Part shown: one piece after another, positions 30,051 to 38,239 of the stretch | Layout of the letters: the number at the start of each line of letters is the position of its first letter | Position numbering within the stretch: the stretch's first letter is position 1 | Source: an uncultured Lachnospiraceae bacterium | GTDB taxonomy: Bacteria; Bacillota; Clostridia; Lachnospirales; Lachnospiraceae | Length of the DNA: 38,731 nt | NCBI GenBank assembly: GCA_910583615.1 | Contig: CAJTXP010000040.1 | Span: 1-38,731, forward strand | Reading direction: 5' to 3' | Made by a program: the position numbers and the translations under genes | Notes under the pieces: generated by a model | Database searches by the model: none | Told to the model about the DNA's origin: nothing | Seen by the model: only the letters and a program-made list of their open reading frames with translations

Positions 30051-30950
30051 ATGCACTACACAGGAACCGTCTGGCGACCGCCGTATGAAGCATCATCGCT
30101 TTTACTAGAGACAACGGCAGGCTGTACGCATCATAAATGCAAATTTTGTACCTTGTATCATGATTTGCCGTTCAAGTTCAGAATGTCCCCTCTGGAGGAT
30201 ATTGAGTATGATTTACGGGAGGTTAAAAGGGCAGTAAGTGGTTGGAACAGCGGGCGTATCCGCCGGGTATTTTTGACGGGAGCCAATCCCTTTGTGTTGT
30301 CTTATGGAAAATTAACTGCGATTGCAGAACTGATTCACAAATATCTCCCGTCCGTCAAATCAATCGGCTCGTTTGCAAGGGTTACAGATGTAACTTTAAA
30401 GACCGATGAGGAGCTTGCCATGCTGCGGGATCTGGGCTATGACGGCCTGACCATCGGGATAGAAACGGGCGATGATGAGGCCCTGCGGTTTATGAACAAG
30501 GGATATACCCCGGCGGACATTATAGAGCAATGCCAGAGATTAGACGCGTCAGGCATTCATTACAGCTTCTTTTACCTGGTGGGCATTTCCGGCGCAGGCC
30601 GCGGAGAAATCGGGGCAAAACTGACGGCTGCCATATGCAGCCAGACACAACCGACGCTGATCGGAGCAAATATGCTTACGATTTATCCCGATTCTGAACT
30701 CTATGCTGAAATACAGCGCGGAAACTGGAAGGAGGAAAGCGAACTCGAAAAATACAAAGAGGTACGGACACTCATTGAACATTTGCAGATACCCGTCATC
30801 TTTGCGGCGATGGGAGCTTCCAATGCGTACCAGTTTCACGGACAGCTGCCCAGAGACAAAGAAAAGCTGCTGGCATTTCTCGATGAAATCACAGGAACTG
30901 TCAGCGAGGAAGAATTACAGCGGTATAGAAAAAGCGTTCATCATCTGTAG
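30051..30950 (+). CDS. Radical SAM protein with CX4CX2C motif (first paralogue)
   Basis: The 299-residue protein has a radical SAM cluster motif of the less common CX4CX2C form (Cys25, Cys30, Cys33 in GCTHHKCKFC). This form is known from a COG1032-related group. It is followed by 'VFLTGANPFVLSYGKL', 'LTIGIETGDDEALRFMNKGY' and 'ANMLTIYPDSELY', with no B12 domain. The start at 30051 has AAAAGGAG upstream. It is followed after 18 bases by a paralogue with the same N-terminal layout, and both begin Met-His-(Tyr/Phe)-Thr. Reaction unknown; control by the HxlR regulator is likely. Confidence 0.85.
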   Translation: MHYTGTVWRPPYEASSLLLETTAGCTHHKCKFCTLYHDLPFKFRMSPLEDIEYDLREVKRAVSGWNSGRIRRVFLTGANPFVLSYGKLTAIAELIHKYLPSVKSIGSFARVTDVTLKTDEELAMLRDLGYDGLTIGIETGDDEALRFMNKGYTPADIIEQCQRLDASGIHYSFFYLVGISGAGRGEIGAKLTAAICSQTQPTLIGANMLTIYPDSELYAEIQRGNWKEESELEKYKEVRTLIEHLQIPVIFAAMGASNAYQFHGQLPRDKEKLLAFLDEITGTVSEEELQRYRKSVHHL

Positions 30951-30968
30951 GTGAAAGGAGGAACAGTC

Positions 30969-31853
30969 ATGCACTTTACAGACAGAACCTGGCGGCCGCC
31001 TTATGAAGCTCATTCTGTCATTATACAGGCTGCCTCCGGCTGCACCTGGCATAAATGCAGGTTTTGCAGCCTGTATAAAAACGAATGCTTCCGAATGTCG
31101 CCCATGGAAGAATTTGAAGAAGATTTAGCAGAGATAAAAAGTTATCAGCCAAATGCCCGGAGGATTTTCTGGACGGGAGCCAACCCGTTCGCAATGAGCT
31201 ATGAAAATCTCAAACTGCGGGCGCTGACGGTAAGGGATTATCTGATCAAGTGTCAGACCATGGCAATGTTTGCGAGCATCCGCGACATCAAAAACAAAGA
31301 GGTATGGCAGCTTAAGAAGCTCCGGGCAATGGGGATTAACGGACTGAGCATCGGCGTGGAAAGCGGCGACGACGAAACGCTTGCCCTTGCCAATAAGGGA
31401 TATACTTCGGCAGATATCCTGGAGCAGTGCAGAAAATTAGACGAAGCAGGCATGGAATACTATTTTGTCTATATGACAGGGCTTGCGGGAAAAAGCGGCG
31501 GATACCGGAATGCAGGGAACAGCGCGGAACTGTTCAGCCGGCTCAATCCGTATTTTATTTCCGTGGACTCTCTCACACTCTTTCCAGACACGGAACTGTA
31601 TCAAATGGCACAGCAGGGGCTGTTTGTCCCTGCCGGAGAAAAAGAGCGTATCCGTGAATTGCAGATCCTGATCAATAACCTGAAGATACGCACGCACCTG
31701 TTTGCAAACACGGTATCCAATTTCGCGCCGGTAACGGCGTATCTTCCCTATGACCGTGAAAAGGTAACAAGCGAGCTGCAATATGTTTTAGATCACACGG
31801 ACGAAATGGAGATGCAGGAATATAGAAGAAATTTGAAATCTTTGGGATACTGA
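30969..31853 (+). CDS. Radical SAM protein with CX4CX2C motif (second paralogue)
   Basis: This 294-residue paralogue of the preceding gene shares 'TWRPPYEAHS', the cluster motif GCTWHKCRFC at the same residues (25, 30, 33), 'IFWTGANPFAMSYENL', 'SIGVESGDDETLALANKGYT' and 'DSLTLFPDTELY'. The pair looks like a tandem duplication that has since diverged. The start at 30969 has AAAGGAGG upstream. The end is convergent, four bases from the DUF4405 gene's stop. Confidence 0.85.
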   Translation: MHFTDRTWRPPYEAHSVIIQAASGCTWHKCRFCSLYKNECFRMSPMEEFEEDLAEIKSYQPNARRIFWTGANPFAMSYENLKLRALTVRDYLIKCQTMAMFASIRDIKNKEVWQLKKLRAMGINGLSIGVESGDDETLALANKGYTSADILEQCRKLDEAGMEYYFVYMTGLAGKSGGYRNAGNSAELFSRLNPYFISVDSLTLFPDTELYQMAQQGLFVPAGEKERIRELQILINNLKIRTHLFANTVSNFAPVTAYLPYDREKVTSELQYVLDHTDEMEMQEYRRNLKSLGY

Positions 31854-31857
31854 CTTG

Positions 31858-32526
31858 TCAGGTTTTCCCCATTTTCTTTACCAGTTTTGTACCGTAATGC
31901 GCGGCAAAAATGCAAAGTCCCATCAGCGCCAGACAGTCCAGAAAGAACTTAAGCCTTGGTTCCTCATAGTCCAGAAAGACAAATTCACTGCGCAGGAACA
32001 GATACGTCAGAAAATTTCTTCTGATAAAAACCCGGACTCCGTAAGCCGCAATCAGCAGGCTTATGATCAGACCCGCCGCCTGATATTTACGCTTCGGGCT
32101 CCTCTTTTTTGCCGCCAGCCTGCAGACCATCCCCCAGTGCAGGCCAAGATGCAGGCTCATCAGCAGATAACCCCAATAGGAACCCAGGATATGCAGCCGC
32201 CTTGCCAGCATCAGCCCGCCCCGTATGGGCAGAAACGCAAACACATGCCGGGACATGGTGATCCCGCTGTACATCAGCGCGAGCATTGCCGCAAGTGTCA
32301 GGACGTTCACGAGGCACTGCAGGGTTCGCATGGGGGTATACCTTCCCCGGAACAGATTCTTATACCAGCTCCGGTTAAGGACCTGATGGACAACAAACAG
32401 TACAAGCATCCCTGCCCCGATCCACTCATGAGCGGTCTCGCCCCAGAACTGATAGCCCATCAGGAAAAACAGCGCCGCCGTCATCAGGACGTCCAGCGTC
32501 CACTTTATTTTTGCCTTTGTCTTCAT
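31858..32526 (-). CDS. DUF4405 membrane protein (cytochrome b-like)
   Basis: The 222-residue membrane protein has about six helices, with histidines placed in helices as in heme-binding four-helix bundles: 'HEWIGAGMLVLFVVHQVLN', 'HVFAFLPI', 'RRLHILGSYWGYLLMSLHLG'. This is the DUF4405 plan, related to b-type cytochromes, and heme binding is inferred. It fits a redox cluster with flavodoxin and reductase genes. It lies 27 bases after the decarboxylase-family gene on the same strand. Confidence 0.8.
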   Translation of the reverse strand: MKTKAKIKWTLDVLMTAALFFLMGYQFWGETAHEWIGAGMLVLFVVHQVLNRSWYKNLFRGRYTPMRTLQCLVNVLTLAAMLALMYSGITMSRHVFAFLPIRGGLMLARRLHILGSYWGYLLMSLHLGLHWGMVCRLAAKKRSPKRKYQAAGLIISLLIAAYGVRVFIRRNFLTYLFLRSEFVFLDYEEPRLKFFLDCLALMGLCIFAAHYGTKLVKKMGKT

Positions 32527-32540
32527 ACTGCCTCCGCTTG

Positions 32541-32581
32541 TGAGTCTTTCTCTTTATGATTCCGCGGCCTTATTGACGCAG
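32541..32581. repeat. Direct repeat, right copy (matches 29416-29456)
   Basis: This copy covers the end of the carboxymuconolactone decarboxylase-family gene and its downstream flank, and is likely the parent copy. The left copy 3.1 kb away holds the same gene end without the gene. Confidence 0.7.
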
Positions 32582-33243
32582 CTGACCGCATTCAGGCTGC
32601 GGGGATAACCGATATAGGGCAGACACTGCGATATTACCCGGATCAGGAAATCCCTGTCATTGCCAAGGTTCATGTTTCCTCTGGCGTGGGCCACAAGCTG
32701 GGGTTCACAGCCGCCCTGTGCCGCCAGAAAGCAGAAGGTGATCAGTTCGCGCTGTTTCAGATCAAGGCCGCCCCTCGTGTAATAGTCGCCGAAGCAGTTC
32801 GCCGCCAGCCACCGGTTGATATGGCCTGCCTTCCATGCCTCCTTCATATGCGCCCCGAAAATCTCCGCCTGCGCGTCTGCACCCTTTTCCAGCCTGTCTT
32901 CCACGGTCGTCGTCGCCTGTGCAGGAAGCGGCAGCCCGACGCCCCGCGCGGTTAAAATCTCGTTGGTAGCCGACAAAAACGGCATGACCCTGCCAATCCC
33001 CAGATAGTCTGCCGCCTGATAGACCATCTCCTTTACCATAACGGGCGTCAGTCCGCCGTCCAGCGCCTTCGGCAGAAAATCCTGATAAACCGCAAGCCCC
33101 TGACAACCCAGCAGCGTGGCAAGGACCGCCAGACAGCGCGTCTCCTCCGGCAGTTCCTGGCCGGGTTCCTTCACCACCTCTTCCAATGTAAAATGCTCTA
33201 TGATCCTCATGAATTCCGGATCGGTTTCGTAAAAGTTCATCAT
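32554..33243 (-). CDS. Carboxymuconolactone decarboxylase-family protein
   Basis: The 229-residue protein is a tandem CMD/AhpD-type fold: two similar helical halves with 'RCLAVLATLLGCQGLAVY' and 'RELITFCFLAAQGGCEPQL', the second followed by 'VAHARGNMNLG'. Only one cysteine is near each active-site position, so an AhpD-type CxxC is missing and peroxidase activity is not indicated. Such proteins accompany flavodoxin, cupin and aldo/keto reductase genes in clostridial clusters, as here. The start at 33243 follows GGAGG by eight bases. Confidence 0.85.
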   Translation of the reverse strand: MMNFYETDPEFMRIIEHFTLEEVVKEPGQELPEETRCLAVLATLLGCQGLAVYQDFLPKALDGGLTPVMVKEMVYQAADYLGIGRVMPFLSATNEILTARGVGLPLPAQATTTVEDRLEKGADAQAEIFGAHMKEAWKAGHINRWLAANCFGDYYTRGGLDLKQRELITFCFLAAQGGCEPQLVAHARGNMNLGNDRDFLIRVISQCLPYIGYPRSLNAVSCVNKAAES

Positions 33244-33374
33244 CTCTGATACCTCCATTTTAGTTCCGCATCTGTCCTCTCTCCGCCCCTGCGTCTGGAA
33301 GTATTTTCCTCCACTTCCGTTCCGTAAAATCCTTTCGGACAGATGCTGTTTTTATTTCAGTTCCGCGTCCGCCC

Positions 33375-34355
33375 TCAAATCTTCTGGTTTCCTGTAGACC
33401 ACACATGCGTTTCTTGCGCTGCCGCCGCCGTATTCTGCGCCATGACGCCCACCAGCCTGTGGGGAACATAGGGCTCCTCCAGATAAGCCAGCTCCCCATC
33501 ACTTAACGTCAGGTCGACTGCCTTTGTGAGCAGCCATGCCAGTGAAATTTCCGTCATGCTTACCCCTTTTTGTCCGGCAAGCTCCGCCGCCCGGGAAATG
33601 ATCACGCCGTCCTGCTCTGCCGTGGCGTCATATTTGAATTTCCCATAGCTGTCCTCTTCCAGATGCCTGGAAGTCTCGCCGGGCTGCTTTGACAGCCTTC
33701 CCCCTGCCAGCGCGCTGTAGGGCGTCATGGCGATATGATCCTGTGCGCACAGCCCCGCCATTTCCCGCTCTTCTTCCCGAAAGATCAGGTTATAATGCCC
33801 CTGCACCGATACGAATTTTGCAAAGCCTTCCTTCTCGGCAAGGGCATTTGCCTTTGCAAGCTGCCACGCAAAGCAGTTTGATATGCCGATATACCGGGCT
33901 TTTCCCGCTTTTACGACGCGGTTCAGCCCCTCCATGATGTCGTAGAGCGGCGTCTGATAGTCCCACATATGATAAATGTACAGATCCACATGGTCCATGC
34001 CAAGATTTTCAAGGCTTTTATCGATCATCCGCTCAATATGCCGCTGGCCCGTGATTCCTTTCTCCACATCCTCCTGCGTCCGCGGCAGGAACTTCGTCGC
34101 CACCACAACGTCTTCCCGCCCTGCATAGTCCCGCAGCGCCCTTCCCAGATACTGCTCGCTGGTGCCGCTCTGGTAACCGATGGCCGTATCAAAAAAATTG
34201 ATGCCCAGTTCCAGCCCCCGCTTTATGATTTCACGGGAGTGTTCCTCGTCAATCGTCCATGAATGCTGCCCGTTTCCTGCATCGCCAAATCCCATGCATC
34301 CCATACAGATACGGGAAACCTGCAGTTCTGAATTGCCTAATTTTGTATACTGCAT
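33375..34355 (-). CDS. Aldo/keto reductase with an internal deletion
   Basis: The 326-residue protein shows the aldo/keto reductase barrel with tetrad Asp and Tyr in 'FFDTAIGYQSG', Lys in 'VVATKFLP' and His in 'LYIYHMWD'. After 'ISLAWLLTK' the sequence jumps directly to 'AVDLTLSDGELAYLEEPYVP'. Relatives have about 20 residues between these points, including the segment that binds the NADPH 2'-phosphate. The deletion is in frame, so a protein is made, but cofactor binding is probably lost. I start at 34355 (MQYTKLG); other ATGs lie upstream. Confidence 0.85.
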   Translation of the reverse strand: MQYTKLGNSELQVSRICMGCMGFGDAGNGQHSWTIDEEHSREIIKRGLELGINFFDTAIGYQSGTSEQYLGRALRDYAGREDVVVATKFLPRTQEDVEKGITGQRHIERMIDKSLENLGMDHVDLYIYHMWDYQTPLYDIMEGLNRVVKAGKARYIGISNCFAWQLAKANALAEKEGFAKFVSVQGHYNLIFREEEREMAGLCAQDHIAMTPYSALAGGRLSKQPGETSRHLEEDSYGKFKYDATAEQDGVIISRAAELAGQKGVSMTEISLAWLLTKAVDLTLSDGELAYLEEPYVPHRLVGVMAQNTAAAAQETHVWSTGNQKI

Positions 34356-34442
34356 CTTTTTACCATTCCTTTCCATAATCATCGAATCTTCGTTTTGCAG
34401 CGGGGTATTTGATTTTACAAATCCCCTGGCTTACGCCCAGAC

Positions 34443-34670
34443 TCAGATCAGCCGGCAGCTCTTCCATTTTCCTCCCCGAAAACGGATATAGAATACCACC
34501 GCCCGGACACACCAGTCCAGGCTCATGGCGAATGCAATCCCGATCACGCCCATATCAAATACAATGGCAAACAGGACCGACGCCAGAAGCCGTACGCCAA
34601 TGGTGGTGATCAGTGACCAGAGAACCGTAAACTTCACATCGCCTGCTGCCCGCAGTCCCTTACTGAACAT
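34443..34670 (-). pseudogene. MATE transporter, C-terminal fragment
   Basis: Seventy-five codons encode the last two membrane helices of a MATE/NorM exporter ('LRAAGDVKFTVLWSLI' and 'WCVRAVVFYIRF') with a natural C-terminus. The rest of the gene, about 375 residues in usual members, is missing. The fragment joins directly to the cupin stop codon, so a deletion fused the two. Confidence 0.75.
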
Positions 34671-35108
34671 TTATCCCAACTTCCCATACGTTTCGTCATC
34701 CACCGGCTCGCACCATTCATTCCCGGTCTCCTCGCCGGGAACTTCCACCGCGATATGGGAGAACCAGCTGTCCGCCTTTGCCCCGTGCCAGTGCTTCACC
34801 TCCGCCGGAATCGTAACGACCATGCCCGGTTCCAGGCTGACCGCCTCTTTGCCTTCCTCCTGATACCAGCCGCTGCCCGCCGTACAGATCAAAAGCTGCC
34901 CGCCGCCGCTCTTTGCATGATGGATGTGCCAGTTGTTCCGGCAGCCCGGCTCAAAGGTGACGTTTGCCAAAAATACGGCCGTTTCCTTCGGGTTCGTAAG
35001 AGGATGCAGCCAGGAGCTACCGATAAAATACCGGGCAAACGCCGTATTCTCCTGTCCCAGGCCAAATACATTCTCTTTGTCAAACGCTTCTTTGTTGTTG
35101 ATTTTCAT
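34671..35108 (-). CDS. Cupin-domain protein
   Basis: This single-domain cupin of 145 residues has motif 1 'NWHIHHAKSGGGQLLICT' (metal ligands His-x-His and Gln) and motif 2 'VTIPAEVKHWHGAK' (second histidine). It is the small cupin commonly found beside carboxymuconolactone decarboxylase-family proteins and flavodoxins. Metal and substrate are unknown. The start at 35108 follows GAGGAG. The downstream neighbour is a MATE scrap attached right at its stop. Confidence 0.85.
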   Translation of the reverse strand: MKINNKEAFDKENVFGLGQENTAFARYFIGSSWLHPLTNPKETAVFLANVTFEPGCRNNWHIHHAKSGGGQLLICTAGSGWYQEEGKEAVSLEPGMVVTIPAEVKHWHGAKADSWFSHIAVEVPGEETGNEWCEPVDDETYGKLG

Positions 35109-35124
35109 AATCATCTCTCCTCTC

Positions 35125-36538
35125 TTATTCCGCCGTAATTCCGTTTTCTTCCAGCCATGCACTTATATCCTCCGCAAGGGATTCGCCGCCGGAATAATGG
35201 ACGGACAGCGCCTCTCCCATCCCGGCGTCCGGAGCCAGTTTTGCAATTGCGGTCAGACTCTGCCCAAAGCGTCCTCCGCCATGGCTGCAGAACGGTATGA
35301 TTGTTTTCCCCGTAAAATCATATTCCTCGAGGAAAGAGGCAATCGGCATGGGGATGGACGCCCACCAGTTGGGATAACCCAGGATAATCGTGTCATAGTC
35401 CTCCATGTTCTCCACATGGACCGCCAGTTCCGGTCTTGCCTGTTCATTCTGATCCCGCTGCGCCTCGTCAAGCACGGTATTGTAATCATCGGAATAGGGA
35501 TTGACCAGTGTGATTTCAAACAGGTCCGCGCCTGTCTGATTTCTGATTTCCTCCGCAATGCCGCGGGTATTGCCGCCCCATGAGAAGTACGCGATCAGTA
35601 CATTACCGCCCTCCGCGCTTCCCGTGCCTGCTCCGCTCCCCAGGACTGCGCCCTCCACGCTTCCGTTTCCTGCCGCGGCATTTCTTACCAGCCGGATTCC
35701 CACGTTGAAGCTGCTTTTATCCTGATCCATCATGGCACGGTAGGCGCTCCGAATGTTTTTTGCAAAATCGTTCCAGCCGCCGCCCCGGTACACGCGCCGG
35801 GTGCCGCTCTGCGCGCCTGTGGGATCAGTCTGGCCGTCCGCCGGATAAGCGCCGTAGAGATCCCAGGTCCATTCCCCCACATTGCCGTGCATATCATAAA
35901 GCCCAAAGGGATTGGGCTCAAAGCTTCCCACCGGAACCGTTGTCTGGCGGTATTCGCCGGGCTGTACGGCGAGATCTCCCTGCGAAAAATAGTTTTCTTC
36001 TATCATGTAGGGATAGTGCCCGTAATAATTTGCCTCTTCCGCGCCTGGAGAATTTTCCATGTAAAAGGGTGTCTCCGTCCCTGCTCTGCAGGCATATTTC
36101 CATTCCGCTTCCGTGGGCAGGCGGTAGCCGTCCGCGCTCCGATTCCAGCTTACGCTTTCGCCTTCCACTTCATAAACGGGCGTCAGTCCTTCCTGCCCGC
36201 TTCTTGCATTACAGTAAGCCACCGCTTCCAGCCACGTCACATTTTCCACGGGCAGATCATCGCCGGAAAAACTGCCTGGATTTTCTCCCATGACCGCTTC
36301 GTATTCTGCCTATGTCAGTTCATAACGGCTCATATAGAAGTCGCTGACCGTCACGCTGTGCTGCGTCTCATCCTCGCCGCGCCACGCCTCAGTCTCCGGG
36401 CTTCCCATCTGAAAGCTTCCGCCCTCTATGAGGACAAAATCCTCTGGAACTTCCGCCGTCCGGCGTCTGTCTCTGTCCACACCCTGCCATTGAAAGCACC
36501 AGTGTGCAGATCAGTATCGCCGATAAAGTTTTCTTCAT
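35125..36538 (-). pseudogene. Lipoprotein with SUMF1 and flavodoxin domains, disrupted
   Basis: The ATG at 36538 (AAGGAG upstream, overlapping the MerR stop) encodes a lipoprotein signal peptide ending LSMAGC. Between about 36450 and 36478 the frame shifts; the other frame then carries a formylglycine-generating-enzyme (SUMF1) domain beginning 'VPEDFVLIEGGSFQMGSPE'. A TAG at 36310-36312 interrupts it where relatives have Gln. The remaining open part contains 'RLPTEAEWKYACRAG', 'GLYDMHGNVGEWTWD' and 'RVYRGGGW'. After a Gly/Ser linker a flavodoxin domain follows ('VLIAYFSWGGNTRGIAEEI', 'ILGYPNWWASIPMP'). An extracellular SUMF1-flavodoxin fusion is unusual. As it stands, only a piece from the ATG at 36291 could be translated, and that has no ribosome site. 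Confidence 0.8.
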
Positions 36539-36915
36539 AGTCTCACTCCTTCTGTGCCTGCCGGTTTCTTTTTGCTTTTCTGCATTTCATACCGCAGATA
36601 ATCCATATGCGCGATCTGTTTTTCCTTAACGTGAATCTCGTCCAGGGTCCTGACCCTTCTCCGGTTCAGCATCGCGATCCGTTCCGGTTCTGTACGCTCC
36701 CCTTCCAGAACAAGACGCATATAGGTTTCCACCTCACTGCTGCCAAAGCCTATATCATGCAGCGTCATGATCATGCCAAGCCGCTCTATGTCCTGGTCAT
36801 CGTACTGCCACGAACCCATAACCTTTTTTACCGCGCCGCACAGTCCCCAGCTTTCATACTCTTTCAGTATTTTAAGGGGAATCTGATACCTTTCGCCTGC
36901 TTCTTTCATTGTCAT
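36535..36915 (-). CDS. MerR-family transcriptional regulator
   Basis: The 126-residue protein has a MerR winged helix at the N-terminus ('MKEAGERYQIPLKILKEYES', then 'WQYDDQDIERLGMIMTLHDI'). A coiled-coil dimerisation helix follows, with a basic C-terminus and no metal-binding cysteines. The start is set at 36915; a GTG nine bases upstream is too close to the GGGGG ribosome site. It overlaps the SUMF1-flavodoxin gene by four bases and probably controls the redox cluster. Confidence 0.8.
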   Translation of the reverse strand: MTMKEAGERYQIPLKILKEYESWGLCGAVKKVMGSWQYDDQDIERLGMIMTLHDIGFGSSEVETYMRLVLEGERTEPERIAMLNRRRVRTLDEIHVKEKQIAHMDYLRYEMQKSKKKPAGTEGVRL

Positions 36916-36988
36916 TTTTTTCACAATCCCCCTTTTGATGCCATCACCGCTTCTCTGACTGCATCTTCCAGTCAAACGCTGCCGCGCT

Positions 36989-37213
36989 TTGCAGGCCAGC
37001 CTGTTGCGTAAAAAAATATAGACGCTCCCTTTTCGAAACATCTATATTGTAAATCCATTTTGATGCTATGTCTAATACCTGTGTTGAATGATATGAAATG
37101 CCTGAAATGTATATGTAACAATGTGTAATTTGCGTGTAATTTGAGCTTTAGCCCTGAAAGGCGGAAAAATGTTTGCGGGCCAGCCTGCTGCATAAAAATA
37201 TAGATGCTCCCTT
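36989..37213. repeat. Imperfect direct repeat of about 42 bp, 180 bp apart
   Basis: Copies at 36989-37032 and 37172-37213 share 'GGCCAGCCTG', 'AAAATATAGA' and 'GCTCCCTT' in order. They flank the roughly 140 bases upstream of the MerR gene, a stretch with no coding frame of note. It may be a duplicated control or terminator segment, or a recombination scar. Confidence 0.6.
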
Positions 37214-37223
37214 ATGTGTATTT

Positions 37224-38216
37224 TTACTGGTTTTCTTTTCTGCTGACATGATAAAAATAAACCGCACGGATTAATAACCCTCCAAACCAGCCGATTGGAG
37301 CGGCTATCCAGATTCCATTATAACCAAGCTTCGTGCCGGACAAAATAACAGCAACAGGCACTTGAAGACAGCACAGGGAACATACGGAAGCAATCATCGG
37401 CACAAATGATTTTCCATACCCCAAAAGCAATCCGTTTAATACCTGCATGGCTGCAAAGAAAATATAAAAAGCCGGCACAATCTTCAGATAGCTGTTGCCA
37501 ATATCCAAAACAGATGTATCCCTGTTGAATATTGATATAAATACAGACGGAAACATTACAATGACAGCAGAAATACACGCTGATACTGCAATCCCCATAA
37601 CCAATGCGTATTTCCCGCCTCTCAACACCCTGTCCTTCCTTTTTGCCCCTAAATTCTGGGCAGTAAAATTAGTCATAGCCTGCCCCAAGTTCAGGGCGGG
37701 CATTTCTGCAAAAGCATCTACCTTAGATGCGGCAGTATATGCAGCCATACAATCCGTACCAAACCCATTAATCAGAAACTGCAGTGACATAAATCCCACA
37801 CTCACAAATACCTGCTGTATCATGGCAGGCGTGCCGATCTTCAGGCTCTTTTTTAATTCTGCCTTGTCAAGCTGTAAATGCAATATATGAATAAACAAGC
37901 TGCTATAATGTATTTTCATATATACCATACAAACAATAAATGACAAAAGCTGCGATAACACAGTTGCAAATGCCGCCCCTGCCACACCCATTTTGAATGC
38001 CTTAATGAACAATATATCAAGCACAATATTCAGAAGCGCTGCCACGATCAGAATATATGCAGGTGTTTTTGAATCTCCCATCCCGCGAAGGATATTGGTA
38101 AGCGCGTTATATGCAAACGTGGGGATAACGCCGATAAACATAATTTTAAGATATATATCAGCCGCTTCAAGCAAATCGGAAGGCACTCGGAAGACAAGCA
38201 GAATCCGATAAGACAA
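37224..38216 (-). pseudogene. MATE-family efflux transporter, N-terminally truncated
   Basis: The 330 residues align with the C-terminal three quarters of a MATE exporter: 'DIYLKIMFIGVIPTFAYNAL', 'ILRGMGDSKTP', 'NIVLDILFI' and 'GVAGAAFATVLSQ'. The first two or three membrane helices (about 100-110 residues in typical members) are missing. The frame begins at a TTG without a clear ribosome site. It abuts, head to head, the MocR gene's ribosome site at 38224-38240. A functional exporter is unlikely. Confidence 0.7.
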
Positions 38217-38239
38217 TTTTGAGCAGGGAGGGAAAAGGG

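Noticed and set aside
36310..36312. In-frame TAG read as pyrrolysine
   Set aside because: The gene also has a frameshift upstream, relatives would have Gln (CAG) here, and no pyl genes are visible; a nonsense mutation is the simpler reading.
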